This document shows, piece after piece, positions 44,450-52,518 of a stretch of 64,000 bases of DNA; the stretch's first letter is position 1, and the number at the start of each line of letters is the position of its first letter. Both the position numbers and the translations under genes were made by a program. The stretch comes from JBMOUD01 sp049319665 (lineage in GTDB: Bacteria > Pseudomonadota > Gammaproteobacteria > Enterobacterales > Enterobacteriaceae), in assembly GCF_049319665.1 (NCBI RefSeq), contig NZ_JBMOUD010000004.1, positions 310,001 to 374,000 on the forward strand. The letters run 5' to 3'. The notes beneath the pieces are model-generated. The model did no database searches, was not told where the DNA came from, and saw nothing but the letters and a program-made list of their open reading frames with translations.

Positions 44450-45541
44450 ATGCGGAACGTCATGATGCGTACTCTCTTCTCCTCAGTCCTGCTCGGTGCA
44501 TTACTTAGCCTTACTTCTCTTCCCTCTTGGGCCACTCGCCAAGTGACCGATCAACTCGGCCGTCAAGTAACATTGCCTGACCATATTGATCGTGTGGTTG
44601 TACTACAACACCAGACACTCAATTTATTAGTTCAGTTAGACGCGACTAACGATATTGTCGGCATTCAATACGATTGGAAACAGCAGCTCGGAGACGGCTA
44701 TCAGCGGCTGGCACCAGAATTGAGCAAGCTGCCAACGGTGGGAGATTTGACCCACGTTAATCTAGAAAGCCTGGTCGCGCTGCACCCACAGGTGGTTTTT
44801 GTCACCAACTACGCGCCTAAAGAGATGATTGATCAAATCAGTCAACTAGGCATTCCTGTCGTGGCTATTTCCCTACGCAAAGACGCTAAAGATCAGGCGG
44901 GTAAACTAAATCCGACGCTGGATAACGAGGAGCAAGCCTATAACGAGGGCTTGAAAGAAGGTATTACGCTGGTTGGTGATGTGGTGGGCCGGCAACAGCA
45001 AGCTAAACAACTGATCGCTTATACCTTCGCCCAACGTAAAATCGTTAGCGATCGCTTGCAATCGATCCCCGCCGCACAGCGTATCCGCGTTTATATGGCG
45101 AACCCAGAGCTCACCACTTATGGATCGGGTAAATATACCGGTTTGATGATGGCACATGCTGGCGCACTTAACGTCGCGGCAGCAACGGTGAAAGGCTACA
45201 AGCAGGTATCACTAGAGCAGATCATTGCCTGGGATCCTCAGGTGATTTTCGTACAGGATCGCTACCCGGAAGTGGTCGGTGAGATAATCCATGATCCGAA
45301 ATGGCAGACTATTGATGCGGTAAAAAATCACAAAGTCTACCTGATGCCAGAATACGCCAAAGCATGGGGCTATCCGATGCCAGAGGCATTGGCACTCGGC
45401 GAGCTGTGGATGGCGAAAAAGCTCTATCCAGCGCGCTTCAAAGATATTGATATGCAAAAACAGGCTGATGCCTATTATCAGCAGTTCTATCGTACTCATT
45501 ACCAGCCTTCCAAGGCCGATATTGACGATAGCCATGGCTAA
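44450..45541 (+). CDS. MolA/BtuF-like periplasmic solute-binding protein
   Basis: Class III substrate-binding protein of an ABC importer, 363 aa, with a signal peptide ending at SWA near residue 28. Two Rossmann-like lobes are joined by a long helix (the PF01497 periplasmic-binding fold). LTTYGSGKYTGLMMAHAGALNVAA and VYLMPEYAKAWGYPMPEA resemble the molybdate/tungstate or siderophore binders of the MolA type as I remember them. No permease or ATPase gene is near, so it relies on components elsewhere. Alternative starts are ATG 44462 and 44465. It overlaps the next gene by 8 bp. Confidence 0.75.
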   Translation: MRNVMMRTLFSSVLLGALLSLTSLPSWATRQVTDQLGRQVTLPDHIDRVVVLQHQTLNLLVQLDATNDIVGIQYDWKQQLGDGYQRLAPELSKLPTVGDLTHVNLESLVALHPQVVFVTNYAPKEMIDQISQLGIPVVAISLRKDAKDQAGKLNPTLDNEEQAYNEGLKEGITLVGDVVGRQQQAKQLIAYTFAQRKIVSDRLQSIPAAQRIRVYMANPELTTYGSGKYTGLMMAHAGALNVAAATVKGYKQVSLEQIIAWDPQVIFVQDRYPEVVGEIIHDPKWQTIDAVKNHKVYLMPEYAKAWGYPMPEALALGELWMAKKLYPARFKDIDMQKQADAYYQQFYRTHYQPSKADIDDSHG

Positions 45542-46277
45542 CACGCTAAACGTATTAGCCGCAGGCAGCTTGCGAAAAGTCTGGCTACCGATGATGGCCA
45601 CCTTTACAGCCCAAAGTGGTATTCACGTTACCTCTAACTTTGGGCCTGCCGGTTTATTGCGCCAGCGTATTGAGCAAGGGGAAAAAGTCGATCTATTCGC
45701 CTCGGCCAATACGGCACACCCGCAGACGCTGCTCGACAGTGGCAAAGCCTTGCGGGTTGAGAGTTTTGCCAGCAACAGTCTGTGTCTGACTGTCAGTAAA
45801 GCAGCCATTGCCGCGCGTTTTGGCGCCGAAAGATCACCGGACTGGCTTGTGCTACTTAACGATGTAAGTTTACGTGTCGCCACATCCACGCCGCTGGCCG
45901 ACCCTTCCGGTGATTATACCTGGCAGTTGTTTGATAAGATTGAGCAAGCTCAGTCTGGCGCAGGGGAATTATTACGTAAACGGGCGATGATGCTGGTTGG
46001 CGGACCACAAAGCTCGCCGGTGCCAACCGGTGAGCTTGCCGCCGCTTGGCTGATTCGTACCGGGCAATGCGATCTGTTTATTGGTTATGCCAGCTATGCC
46101 CCGCTGCTGAGGCAACAACAAGATTTACAGGTGATCGATATTCCGCTTGAGCAAAATATCCGCGCGGAATATGCGCTGGCGCTTTGCCATTCCCGCGCCG
46201 AATCGCTTGCTGACTTTATCTTATCTGCGCTAGGACAAGATTATTTAAGCCAGGCCGGTTTTGCTAGCGTGACTTAA
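45534..46277 (+). CDS. ModA-like oxyanion-binding protein
   Basis: Class II periplasmic-binding-fold protein of the ModA type, 247 aa. NVLAAGSLRKVWLPMMATFTAQSG and NFGPAGLLRQRIEQGEKVDLFASA match the molybdate-binding pattern (A-A-x-S-L and D-L-F-x-S-A), and GGPQSSPVPTGELAAAW lies in the second lobe. From ATG 45534 it has no signal peptide. An in-frame extension upstream, inside the previous gene, would add a plausible one (TTG 45447 or ATG 45468). It overlaps the preceding binding-protein gene by 8 bp, so both are made together. Its 3' end overlaps the convergent RIO kinase stop by 4 bp. Confidence 0.72.
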   Translation: MANTLNVLAAGSLRKVWLPMMATFTAQSGIHVTSNFGPAGLLRQRIEQGEKVDLFASANTAHPQTLLDSGKALRVESFASNSLCLTVSKAAIAARFGAERSPDWLVLLNDVSLRVATSTPLADPSGDYTWQLFDKIEQAQSGAGELLRKRAMMLVGGPQSSPVPTGELAAAWLIRTGQCDLFIGYASYAPLLRQQQDLQVIDIPLEQNIRAEYALALCHSRAESLADFILSALGQDYLSQAGFASVT

Positions 46278-47128
46278 TCACGCTCCCGTTCTTTTAACGC
46301 CCGCTGACGATCGTAATATTCATCTTCAGCGGCAATAATTTCATCCAACAGCGAGTCGACATCCGCACTGTGGGTATCGTCTTCAAAATGTCCGGTTAAC
46401 GGTGTTTCTGGCGTTAATTTACCGTCTTCGTAAAGCGCCCAAATCTCCTTGGCATAACGCGTTTTTAGAAGTTCCGGCGCAAACTGCCCATAAAATTCAG
46501 AGATATTGTTCACATCACGCCCAAACATCGACTCGGCATGATTGTTCGCTGCGGCATCGACTGCCTGTGGCAAGTCGATAATCACCGGCCCTTCGACGTC
46601 CTGCAAAACGTTAAATTCTGATAAGTCGCCGTGAACAATCCCCGCACACAACATACGTACGATGTTGCGGATCATTATTTCGTGGCCTTCTAACGCTTCT
46701 TCACGAGTAAACGTCACATCACTTAAGCGCGGCGCCACCATGCCTTCAGCATCAGTGATAAGCTCCATCAGCAGCACGCCATCTAAGCATAGATAAGGCT
46801 GCGGAACGCGCACGCCTGCGTTAGCTAAACGGAACAGCGCATCAACCTCAGCAGTCTGCCAGGTTTCTTCTTGCTGTTTACGGCCGAATTTTGAGCCTTT
46901 TTGCATTGCACGTGCGCTGCGGCTGTTACGGACTTTACGCCCTTCCTGGTACTGCACCGCCTGCTTAAAACTACGCTGCGATGCTTCTTTATAAACTTTG
47001 GCGCAGCGAATTTCCTCACCACATAACACGGTGTAAACATCGGCTTCTTTGCCGCTTTTAAGACGACGGACCACGTCATCAATCAGGCCGTCATCCACCA
47101 AAGGTTGGATTCTATTTGGGATCTTCAT
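46274..47128 (-). CDS. RIO1-family atypical protein kinase
   Basis: Serine kinase or ATPase of the RIO family, 284 aa. DVVRRLKSGKEADVY replaces the glycine-rich loop, AKVYK (K44) is the ATP-anchoring lysine, IVHGDLSEFNVL (D168) the catalytic loop, and VIIDLPQAVD (D185) the metal-binding aspartate. All key residues are present. The C-tail is acidic (about 235-275). The bacterial RIO kinase role is not settled; the archaeal and eukaryotic ones act in ribosome maturation. Start ATG 47128 matches the domain start; a longer frame to 47173 is less likely. Confidence 0.88.
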   Translation of the reverse strand: MKIPNRIQPLVDDGLIDDVVRRLKSGKEADVYTVLCGEEIRCAKVYKEASQRSFKQAVQYQEGRKVRNSRSARAMQKGSKFGRKQQEETWQTAEVDALFRLANAGVRVPQPYLCLDGVLLMELITDAEGMVAPRLSDVTFTREEALEGHEIMIRNIVRMLCAGIVHGDLSEFNVLQDVEGPVIIDLPQAVDAAANNHAESMFGRDVNNISEFYGQFAPELLKTRYAKEIWALYEDGKLTPETPLTGHFEDDTHSADVDSLLDEIIAAEDEYYDRQRALKERERD

Positions 47129-47493
47129 GCAGCCTTGTACCTTATTTACACGCGCGAGGGAATGACCTCGCACATTATTCTTTATCTCAAGTCAACACGT
47201 GCCCTGCTCGCGCCATGCTTCAGGCCACTCTTAACCGTCAGTTTATCGTAGTGGCGGCATGCTGCATACTTTGCACTCGCGCATTATCGACTTTTGAGTG
47301 GCGATGTTACCGGTTACAATAAATTCAGATGTTCGCTATTGAGTAGCTTCTGGCAAAGTAGATATAATAATGGTTTACCCTCGGTCGTTTATCTTTCGTT
47401 TATTAACTGCCCGGATTGGTATAGATGCGGTTTAAAGATAAAATGCTACCCTGCTGCAAATTCAAGCCATTTCACAGTATTTAAGGTCTCGTC
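47129..47493. other. Divergent intergenic region, no gene
   Basis: A stretch of 365 bp between the leftward RIO kinase gene and the rightward thioester-reductase-like gene. A small hairpin GCGAGG/CCTCGC is seen at 47154-47159 and 47166-47171. AAGGTCTC before ATG 47494 is the ribosome site. No other structure was recognised. Confidence 0.45.
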
Positions 47494-48609
47494 ATGCCAA
47501 ATATTTTAATTACCGGTGCCACTGGCTTCGTCGGCGGTGCCGTTGTTGAACACCTGTTACGCCAATATCAGGGGGAGGATATCAACCTTCTGTTATTAGT
47601 ACGGGCTGAAGATCAGGCAGCGGGATTAGCCAGAATTAAAGATAATCTTGAGAAGTTTGATTTAACTGTTGAACAACTTAATAAAATTAGCGAACAATCT
47701 ATTTTATTAGGCGACTTATCTACCCCTGAAGGTTTCATTCAGGATGCAAGATTAGATTCAGTCACACACGTGATTAACAGTGCTGCCATTGCCTCTTTTG
47801 GTAACAATCCTGCAATGTGGCGCGTCAATGTTGACGGCTCTTTAGCATTTGCCAAACGCATGGCAAACGTAAAAGGCCTGAAACGTTTTATTCACGTTGG
47901 TACAGCAATGGCTTCCATGCCGGACAAAGACAGCGTCTTCTATGAAGATATGCCAGATAATGAGCACAACGAAGACCTGGTGCAGTACACTGCGTCCAAG
48001 CGTGCCATTGAAAATCTGATCCGTCAGGAATGTCCGCAACTGCCATTCGTGGTTGCTCGTCCATCGATCATCGTAGGCCACACTCAGTTCGGTTGCCGCC
48101 CATCAAGCAGCATTTTCTGGGTATTCTTGATGGCGCTGAAGCTGAAGAAATTTACCTGTAATCTGGATGACAAAATTGATGTTATTCCCGTCGATTACTG
48201 CGCGATGGTGCTGGTTAACCTGTGCTTAAGCGAAACCATTTCTCACGACTTCTACCATATTTCTTCTGGCGAAGACTTATGTACGCCATTCCATGAAATT
48301 GATGCATCAGTGGCAAAAGCAAATAACACGACAGCTATCGTCGGTGAGTACCAAAAAGTTAGCTATGCAGAATTTGCCGGTATAAGAAAACAATTTAAAG
48401 ATATTCTTGGCCCTTGTAACGATAAAATAATTCTGCGTGCAATTAAGTTATACGGTGGTTTTGCAGAATTGAACGTTAAGTTTGATAATCAACGTCTGAT
48501 GGATATGGGCATGCCTAAACCTGCGGCGTTTAAAACTTATATCGACAAATGCGTTTCATCAACCAAAGGAAGATCCATTCCTGAACTGATGATGGTCGAT
48601 TTTAAGTAA
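47494..48609 (+). CDS. Thioester-reductase-like extended SDR
   Basis: NAD(P)-dependent extended short-chain dehydrogenase of 371 aa, with the fold of thioester reductase or acyl-CoA reductase domains (male-sterility/NAD_binding_4 type). ILITGATGFVGGAVVEHLL is the cofactor motif TGxxGxxG, GDLSTP the next conserved strand, and VQYTASKRAIENL holds the catalytic YxxxK. Such domains release acyl chains from carrier proteins as aldehydes, but no carrier, adenylation or synthase gene is near. It is a single gene with a hairpin after it. The physiological role is unknown. Confidence 0.8.
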   Translation: MPNILITGATGFVGGAVVEHLLRQYQGEDINLLLLVRAEDQAAGLARIKDNLEKFDLTVEQLNKISEQSILLGDLSTPEGFIQDARLDSVTHVINSAAIASFGNNPAMWRVNVDGSLAFAKRMANVKGLKRFIHVGTAMASMPDKDSVFYEDMPDNEHNEDLVQYTASKRAIENLIRQECPQLPFVVARPSIIVGHTQFGCRPSSSIFWVFLMALKLKKFTCNLDDKIDVIPVDYCAMVLVNLCLSETISHDFYHISSGEDLCTPFHEIDASVAKANNTTAIVGEYQKVSYAEFAGIRKQFKDILGPCNDKIILRAIKLYGGFAELNVKFDNQRLMDMGMPKPAAFKTYIDKCVSSTKGRSIPELMMVDFK

Positions 48610-48620
48610 GTGATATTTAG

Positions 48621-48649
48621 ACAGTGCAGCAGGTTTTGCTGCACTGTCG
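48621..48649. terminator. Strong hairpin between convergent genes
   Basis: GACAGTGCAGCA (48621-48632) pairs perfectly with TGCTGCACTGTC (48638-48649) over a 5-nt loop. No T-run follows on either strand, so it may be a weak terminator or an mRNA 3'-end protecting structure. Confidence 0.6.
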
Positions 48650-48698
48650 TACTCCCCGACAGAAAAGCAATACTCCTGCCGTTCCAACACCTTCCTCA

Positions 48699-49586
48699 TT
48701 ACAGCAAATAAATGCTGCCTGACTGCTGGCGCAGCGCCGAAGGACTGATACCCCGAAGTGATTTAAAACGATTGCTGAAATGACTGCTGGAGCTAAACCC
48801 ACAGGCTAAGGCGATGGTCGTTATATCCTGCTGCCCGTGACGTAACATCTCTTCTGCTCGAATAATTCGCGCATTCATCACATACTGATGCGGTGCTACG
48901 CCCATGCTTTGTTTAAACATCCGCGCAAAATGGTATTCGCTCAATTCAGCAATCGTGGCCAATTCTGCCAGCGTCAGTGGTGCCGATAAATGCTCATGGA
49001 TATAGCTTTTCACCCGATTCAATACGTTGGGAGACAAACCACCACGCGTGGTAGGCAACGCCCACTGCAACTGAGTATAACGCTTGGCTAGATGTGCCAT
49101 CAGCAAGGTGGTCGCACTGCTGAGGATTAACTGATTACTATTGTCTTGCCAGTCGCAATCAAGCAAAAAATGGCGATATAGCATAGTAATTTGCGGATCT
49201 TCGCCGAAAACCTGCTCATCAACATTAATTGAGGCGGGGCTACGATCCCAGGTTTGTTCGACCAAGTGACGTAAATGATCGTCGGTACAATACAGATGAA
49301 CAAAAGAGAGCGCACCGCGTATATCCCAGCTCGATTCGTTATGCTTGGGCATAATACAAAAACGATCCGGGCCACCGCCATTATGCCAACCGCTACGTGT
49401 TTTGTGGTAGCACTCATAGCCATCAGCCACGTACAAACTTAGCGTGTGGTGCTCAGGTTTTTCCAGCGTGACGCAATCATTCTTATTTGACCAAGCCGCC
49501 AATTGAATACCCGAGCCAATCTGAACAGTGCGCTGTAACGCTGCACGGTGCTTGCTCAGTGTATTGAAGACCTGATACTTAGACAT
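48699..49586 (-). CDS. AraC-family transcriptional regulator
   Basis: Regulator of 295 aa. The N-terminal effector domain (about 1-180) has no clear match. The C-terminal AraC domain (about 190-290) has LTLAELATIAELSEYHFARMFKQSMGVAPHQYV as first helix-turn-helix and ITTIALACGFSSSSHFSNRFKSLRGISP as second. It is divergent from the EamA-type exporter with a 194-bp gap and is the probable regulator of that exporter. Confidence 0.86.
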   Translation of the reverse strand: MSKYQVFNTLSKHRAALQRTVQIGSGIQLAAWSNKNDCVTLEKPEHHTLSLYVADGYECYHKTRSGWHNGGGPDRFCIMPKHNESSWDIRGALSFVHLYCTDDHLRHLVEQTWDRSPASINVDEQVFGEDPQITMLYRHFLLDCDWQDNSNQLILSSATTLLMAHLAKRYTQLQWALPTTRGGLSPNVLNRVKSYIHEHLSAPLTLAELATIAELSEYHFARMFKQSMGVAPHQYVMNARIIRAEEMLRHGQQDITTIALACGFSSSSHFSNRFKSLRGISPSALRQQSGSIYLL

Positions 49587-49780
49587 AGAGAAGATCGCTT
49601 AACCAATGAATTGCCGCCAGTGTAAAACGTTGCGCGATATCAGGCTAGTCATTGTCCAACCGTAACTGCGAAAAATGCGCAAGAATATGCAAGTGCCAGC
49701 CGATTATTGCAAGCAAGGTAGTGCATCACTTTGGATAATATGCCGGGTTATTTTTCTGTCACTCGCAATGAGAATGTTCA

Positions 49781-50680
49781 ATGAACGCATTACTATATAT
49801 TTCGGTGGTTTTAATTTGGGGAACCACATGGTTCGCTATCGTCTTGCAACAAGGTAGCGTTGCGGTGACAGTGTCTATCTTTTATCGTTTTTTACTCTCT
49901 GCCGTCATCATGATGGCCGTCTTATTAGTGACTCGCCGTCTGCGTAATATGGCGCTTAAAGACCACTTATTTTGTCTTGCACAGGGTTGCTGCGTTTTCG
50001 CCTTCAATTATTACTGCTTTTACCATGCTGCGGCGTATATCAGCAGCGGGCTAGAATCGGTCATCTTCTCGATGTCGATACTGCTCAATGCTTTCAATGG
50101 CATGCTGTTTTTCCGCCAGAAACTCAAACCGGGTCTGATACCTGCATCAATCCTCGGATTAGCCGGTATTGTCATTCTTTTCTGGAACGACTTTGCGGCG
50201 GCACAAATCGCGCCAGGACTGCTCAAAGGCATTGGCTTGAGTTTGCTTGGTACTTATGGGTTCTCATTGGGCAATATGATCAGCACTCGGCACAAAGCGC
50301 GAGGATTAGATGTCACCACCACCAATGCTTACGCGATGAGCTACGGTGCAATAGCGATGGCCCTGTTCAGTCTATGGCAAGGTGATTCCTTCGCCATTGA
50401 TTTGAGCCTGCGTTATCTTGGGTCATTGGTGTATTTATCGGTGTTTGGTTCGGTGTTGGCTTTTGGTATCTATTTCAGCTTGGTCGGTCGTATTGGTGCC
50501 AGCCAAGCCGCTTACAGTACTTTGCTGTTCCCGCTGGTCGCCCTCACCGTATCGACGTTTTATGAAGGCTATCAGTGGCAGACCAACGCGGTCATTGGCC
50601 TGCTGCTGATTTTACTTGGCAACTTGGTGATGTTCTGCCCACCAAGCTGGTTACAGCGAGTCGGCTTACAGCGCGCCTAA
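49781..50680 (+). CDS. EamA-family (DMT) transporter
   Basis: Drug/metabolite transporter of 299 aa with ten membrane helices in two five-helix EamA repeats (about 3-135 and 145-290). It opens LLYISVVLIWGTTWFAIVLQ, as usual in the family. Substrates in this family range from amino acids to nucleotides and drugs and cannot be predicted. It is divergent from an AraC gene. Its 3' end overlaps the convergent SDR gene by 15 bp. Confidence 0.87.
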   Translation: MNALLYISVVLIWGTTWFAIVLQQGSVAVTVSIFYRFLLSAVIMMAVLLVTRRLRNMALKDHLFCLAQGCCVFAFNYYCFYHAAAYISSGLESVIFSMSILLNAFNGMLFFRQKLKPGLIPASILGLAGIVILFWNDFAAAQIAPGLLKGIGLSLLGTYGFSLGNMISTRHKARGLDVTTTNAYAMSYGAIAMALFSLWQGDSFAIDLSLRYLGSLVYLSVFGSVLAFGIYFSLVGRIGASQAAYSTLLFPLVALTVSTFYEGYQWQTNAVIGLLLILLGNLVMFCPPSWLQRVGLQRA

Positions 50681-51577
50681 ACGCGGGCTGAGTAAGTCTT
50701 CCAGCCCAATGCGGCGGAATAGCTCACGACGCACTCTATCGGCCACGCCGTTGACGATGTCACAACCGTCTTCTGAAGGGTCGATATGGGTGCGGAATGG
50801 GCGCGAGCCAAACGGCAAATCAATGACATCAACAATCGCCTTCGCGACCTCCGCAACATCAGCCCACTCAGGCTCTAATGCAGCCAAACCTTGGAAACTC
50901 TGTTCTGCCAATCCAGCGTAAGGGCCGTTGTCATACTCTGACACCCTGGCTTTATCTGCTGGCGAACCAGCATGTACAAAGTGATTGGTCCCTTTAGTGA
51001 AAGCCCCCGGTACGATAATCGACGTTTCAATGCCCCAACGAGTCAATTCTGAGGCATAAGATACTGCCAGAGAATCCATCGCTGCTTTGGCGGCAAAATA
51101 CGGCGAGAGATAAGGTGGTGTACCGCCGCGCGCACTGCTCGACGAGATCCACATCACCAGCCCTTTACCTTGCTTACGCATGTAGGGCAACGCCGCACGG
51201 TTTACCCTCTGGGTGCTCAGCACGTTAATATCAAACAATTGCGCAAATTGTTCTGGCGTAAAGGCTTCTGCGGGACCAAAAGACATATGTCCCGCGTTGT
51301 GGATCACCACATCAATGCGCCCAGATTCAGCCATTACTGTGGCGATACCCGCTTGCACCGAGTCATCCTTACTGACATCTAACTCGACGCTACGCAAATC
51401 GACGTGGCGTTCTTGAGCATAGCGCTCAACTTCCGCAACTTGGGGTGCATTGCGCCCGGTAGTATCACGCATACTGGCGTAAACACTATGTCCGGCATCA
51501 GCCAAAGCACGTGCAGTCAATGCACCAAATCCGCTGGAAGCACCGGTGATCAGAATCACCTGTTTAGCTTGTTGCAT
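50666..51577 (-). CDS. Short-chain dehydrogenase/reductase
   Basis: NAD(P)-dependent SDR of 303 aa. ITGASSGFGALTARAL is the cofactor motif, HNAGHMSFG the NAG region, and SSSSARGG with YFAAKAA (YxxxK) the catalytic residues. It resembles the oxidoreductase/retinol-dehydrogenase-like subfamily. Start ATG 51577 is preceded by GAGGAAC at 5 bp; a longer frame to 51673 is rejected. It follows another SDR gene by 37 bp on the same strand, so both probably form an operon. Confidence 0.88.
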   Translation of the reverse strand: MQQAKQVILITGASSGFGALTARALADAGHSVYASMRDTTGRNAPQVAEVERYAQERHVDLRSVELDVSKDDSVQAGIATVMAESGRIDVVIHNAGHMSFGPAEAFTPEQFAQLFDINVLSTQRVNRAALPYMRKQGKGLVMWISSSSARGGTPPYLSPYFAAKAAMDSLAVSYASELTRWGIETSIIVPGAFTKGTNHFVHAGSPADKARVSEYDNGPYAGLAEQSFQGLAALEPEWADVAEVAKAIVDVIDLPFGSRPFRTHIDPSEDGCDIVNGVADRVRRELFRRIGLEDLLSPRLGAL

Positions 51578-51614
51578 ATTTTGTTCCTCAGACCTGTTTT
51601 GCGAGGGGCAATGC

Positions 51615-52376
51615 TTAAATAATGCCGCCGTTAGCACGCAGAGTTTGTCCATTGATCCAGCCACCATCAGCACCTACCAAGAAAGCGACGGTTGCCGCGA
51701 TATCTTCCGGCTGTCCCAGACGTTGCAGTGGTGCGATATTAGCGATGGTGTTGATCAACTGTTCAGATTTGCCGTTAAGGAATAAGTCGGTTGCCGTTGG
51801 GCCTGGTGCGACGGAGTTGACGGTAATATTGCGGCCGCGTAACTCTTTAGTTAATACGTGGCTCAGCGCTTCTACTGCGGCTTTAGTTGCAGCATAGACA
51901 CCGTAAGTTGGTTGATACAATCCCACGACGCTGGATGAAAAATTCACGATACGTCCGCCATCACGCAGGCGTTTTGACGCTTCACGTAAGGTATTGAAGG
52001 TGCCTTTTAGGTTGATATCAATCAAACGATCGAAGCTGGCATCATCGGTATCAGCAATGGTCGAAAGCGTCATGATGCCCGCATTGTTGACCAACACGTC
52101 AATGCCGCCAAAAGCCTGTTCTGCGCTGGCAAAAATGCGCGCAACTGCTGCCGCATCGCTGACATCGCCCTGCGCGCTGATAGCACGGCCGCCAGCCAGT
52201 TCAATTTTCTCCACCAACGCATCAGCCTCTGCCGCACCGCGTGAATAGTTAACAATAACGGTGAAACCATCTTGTGCCAGACGTTCCGCGATAGAGGCGC
52301 CAATGCCGCGTGATGCGCCAGTCACTAAAGCGACTTTGCCGCTGTTCGCTGCTACTGCGTGAGTTGTAGTTGTCAT
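51615..52376 (-). CDS. Short-chain dehydrogenase/reductase
   Basis: Classical SDR of 253 aa. VALVTGASRGIGASIAERLA is the cofactor motif, NNAGIM the NAG motif, and SSSVVGL with YAATKAA the catalytic Ser and YxxxK. It resembles 3-oxoacyl-ACP or glucose dehydrogenase-like reductases; the substrate is unknown. Start ATG 52376 aligns with the family; an upstream extension to 52460 crosses the regulatory palindromes. It is first in a two-SDR operon divergent from a LysR gene. Confidence 0.88.
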   Translation of the reverse strand: MTTTTHAVAANSGKVALVTGASRGIGASIAERLAQDGFTVIVNYSRGAAEADALVEKIELAGGRAISAQGDVSDAAAVARIFASAEQAFGGIDVLVNNAGIMTLSTIADTDDASFDRLIDINLKGTFNTLREASKRLRDGGRIVNFSSSVVGLYQPTYGVYAATKAAVEALSHVLTKELRGRNITVNSVAPGPTATDLFLNGKSEQLINTIANIAPLQRLGQPEDIAATVAFLVGADGGWINGQTLRANGGII

Positions 52377-52446
52377 GATGTTTGCCTTATTTAATGGTGG
52401 CCTTCGTCGCTCGTTGGCCGGTGAGCAGATAATGCACCCTTGACGC

Positions 52447-52494
52447 TTTCGGATAATCACCTAACATTCGTTATCACTATCCGAAAATAACGAA
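52447..52494. promoter_or_regulatory. Interleaved inverted repeats, likely LysR operator
   Basis: In the 142-bp gap between the SDR and LysR genes, TTTCGGATA (52447-52455) pairs with TATCCGAAA (52478-52486), and TTCGTTAT (52467-52474) pairs with ATAACGAA (52487-52494). Two interleaved perfect palindromes in a divergent gap strongly suggest the LysR binding site. Confidence 0.65.
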
Positions 52495-52518
52495 CAATCA
52501 CGCTAAGGCTCGCCCCTA

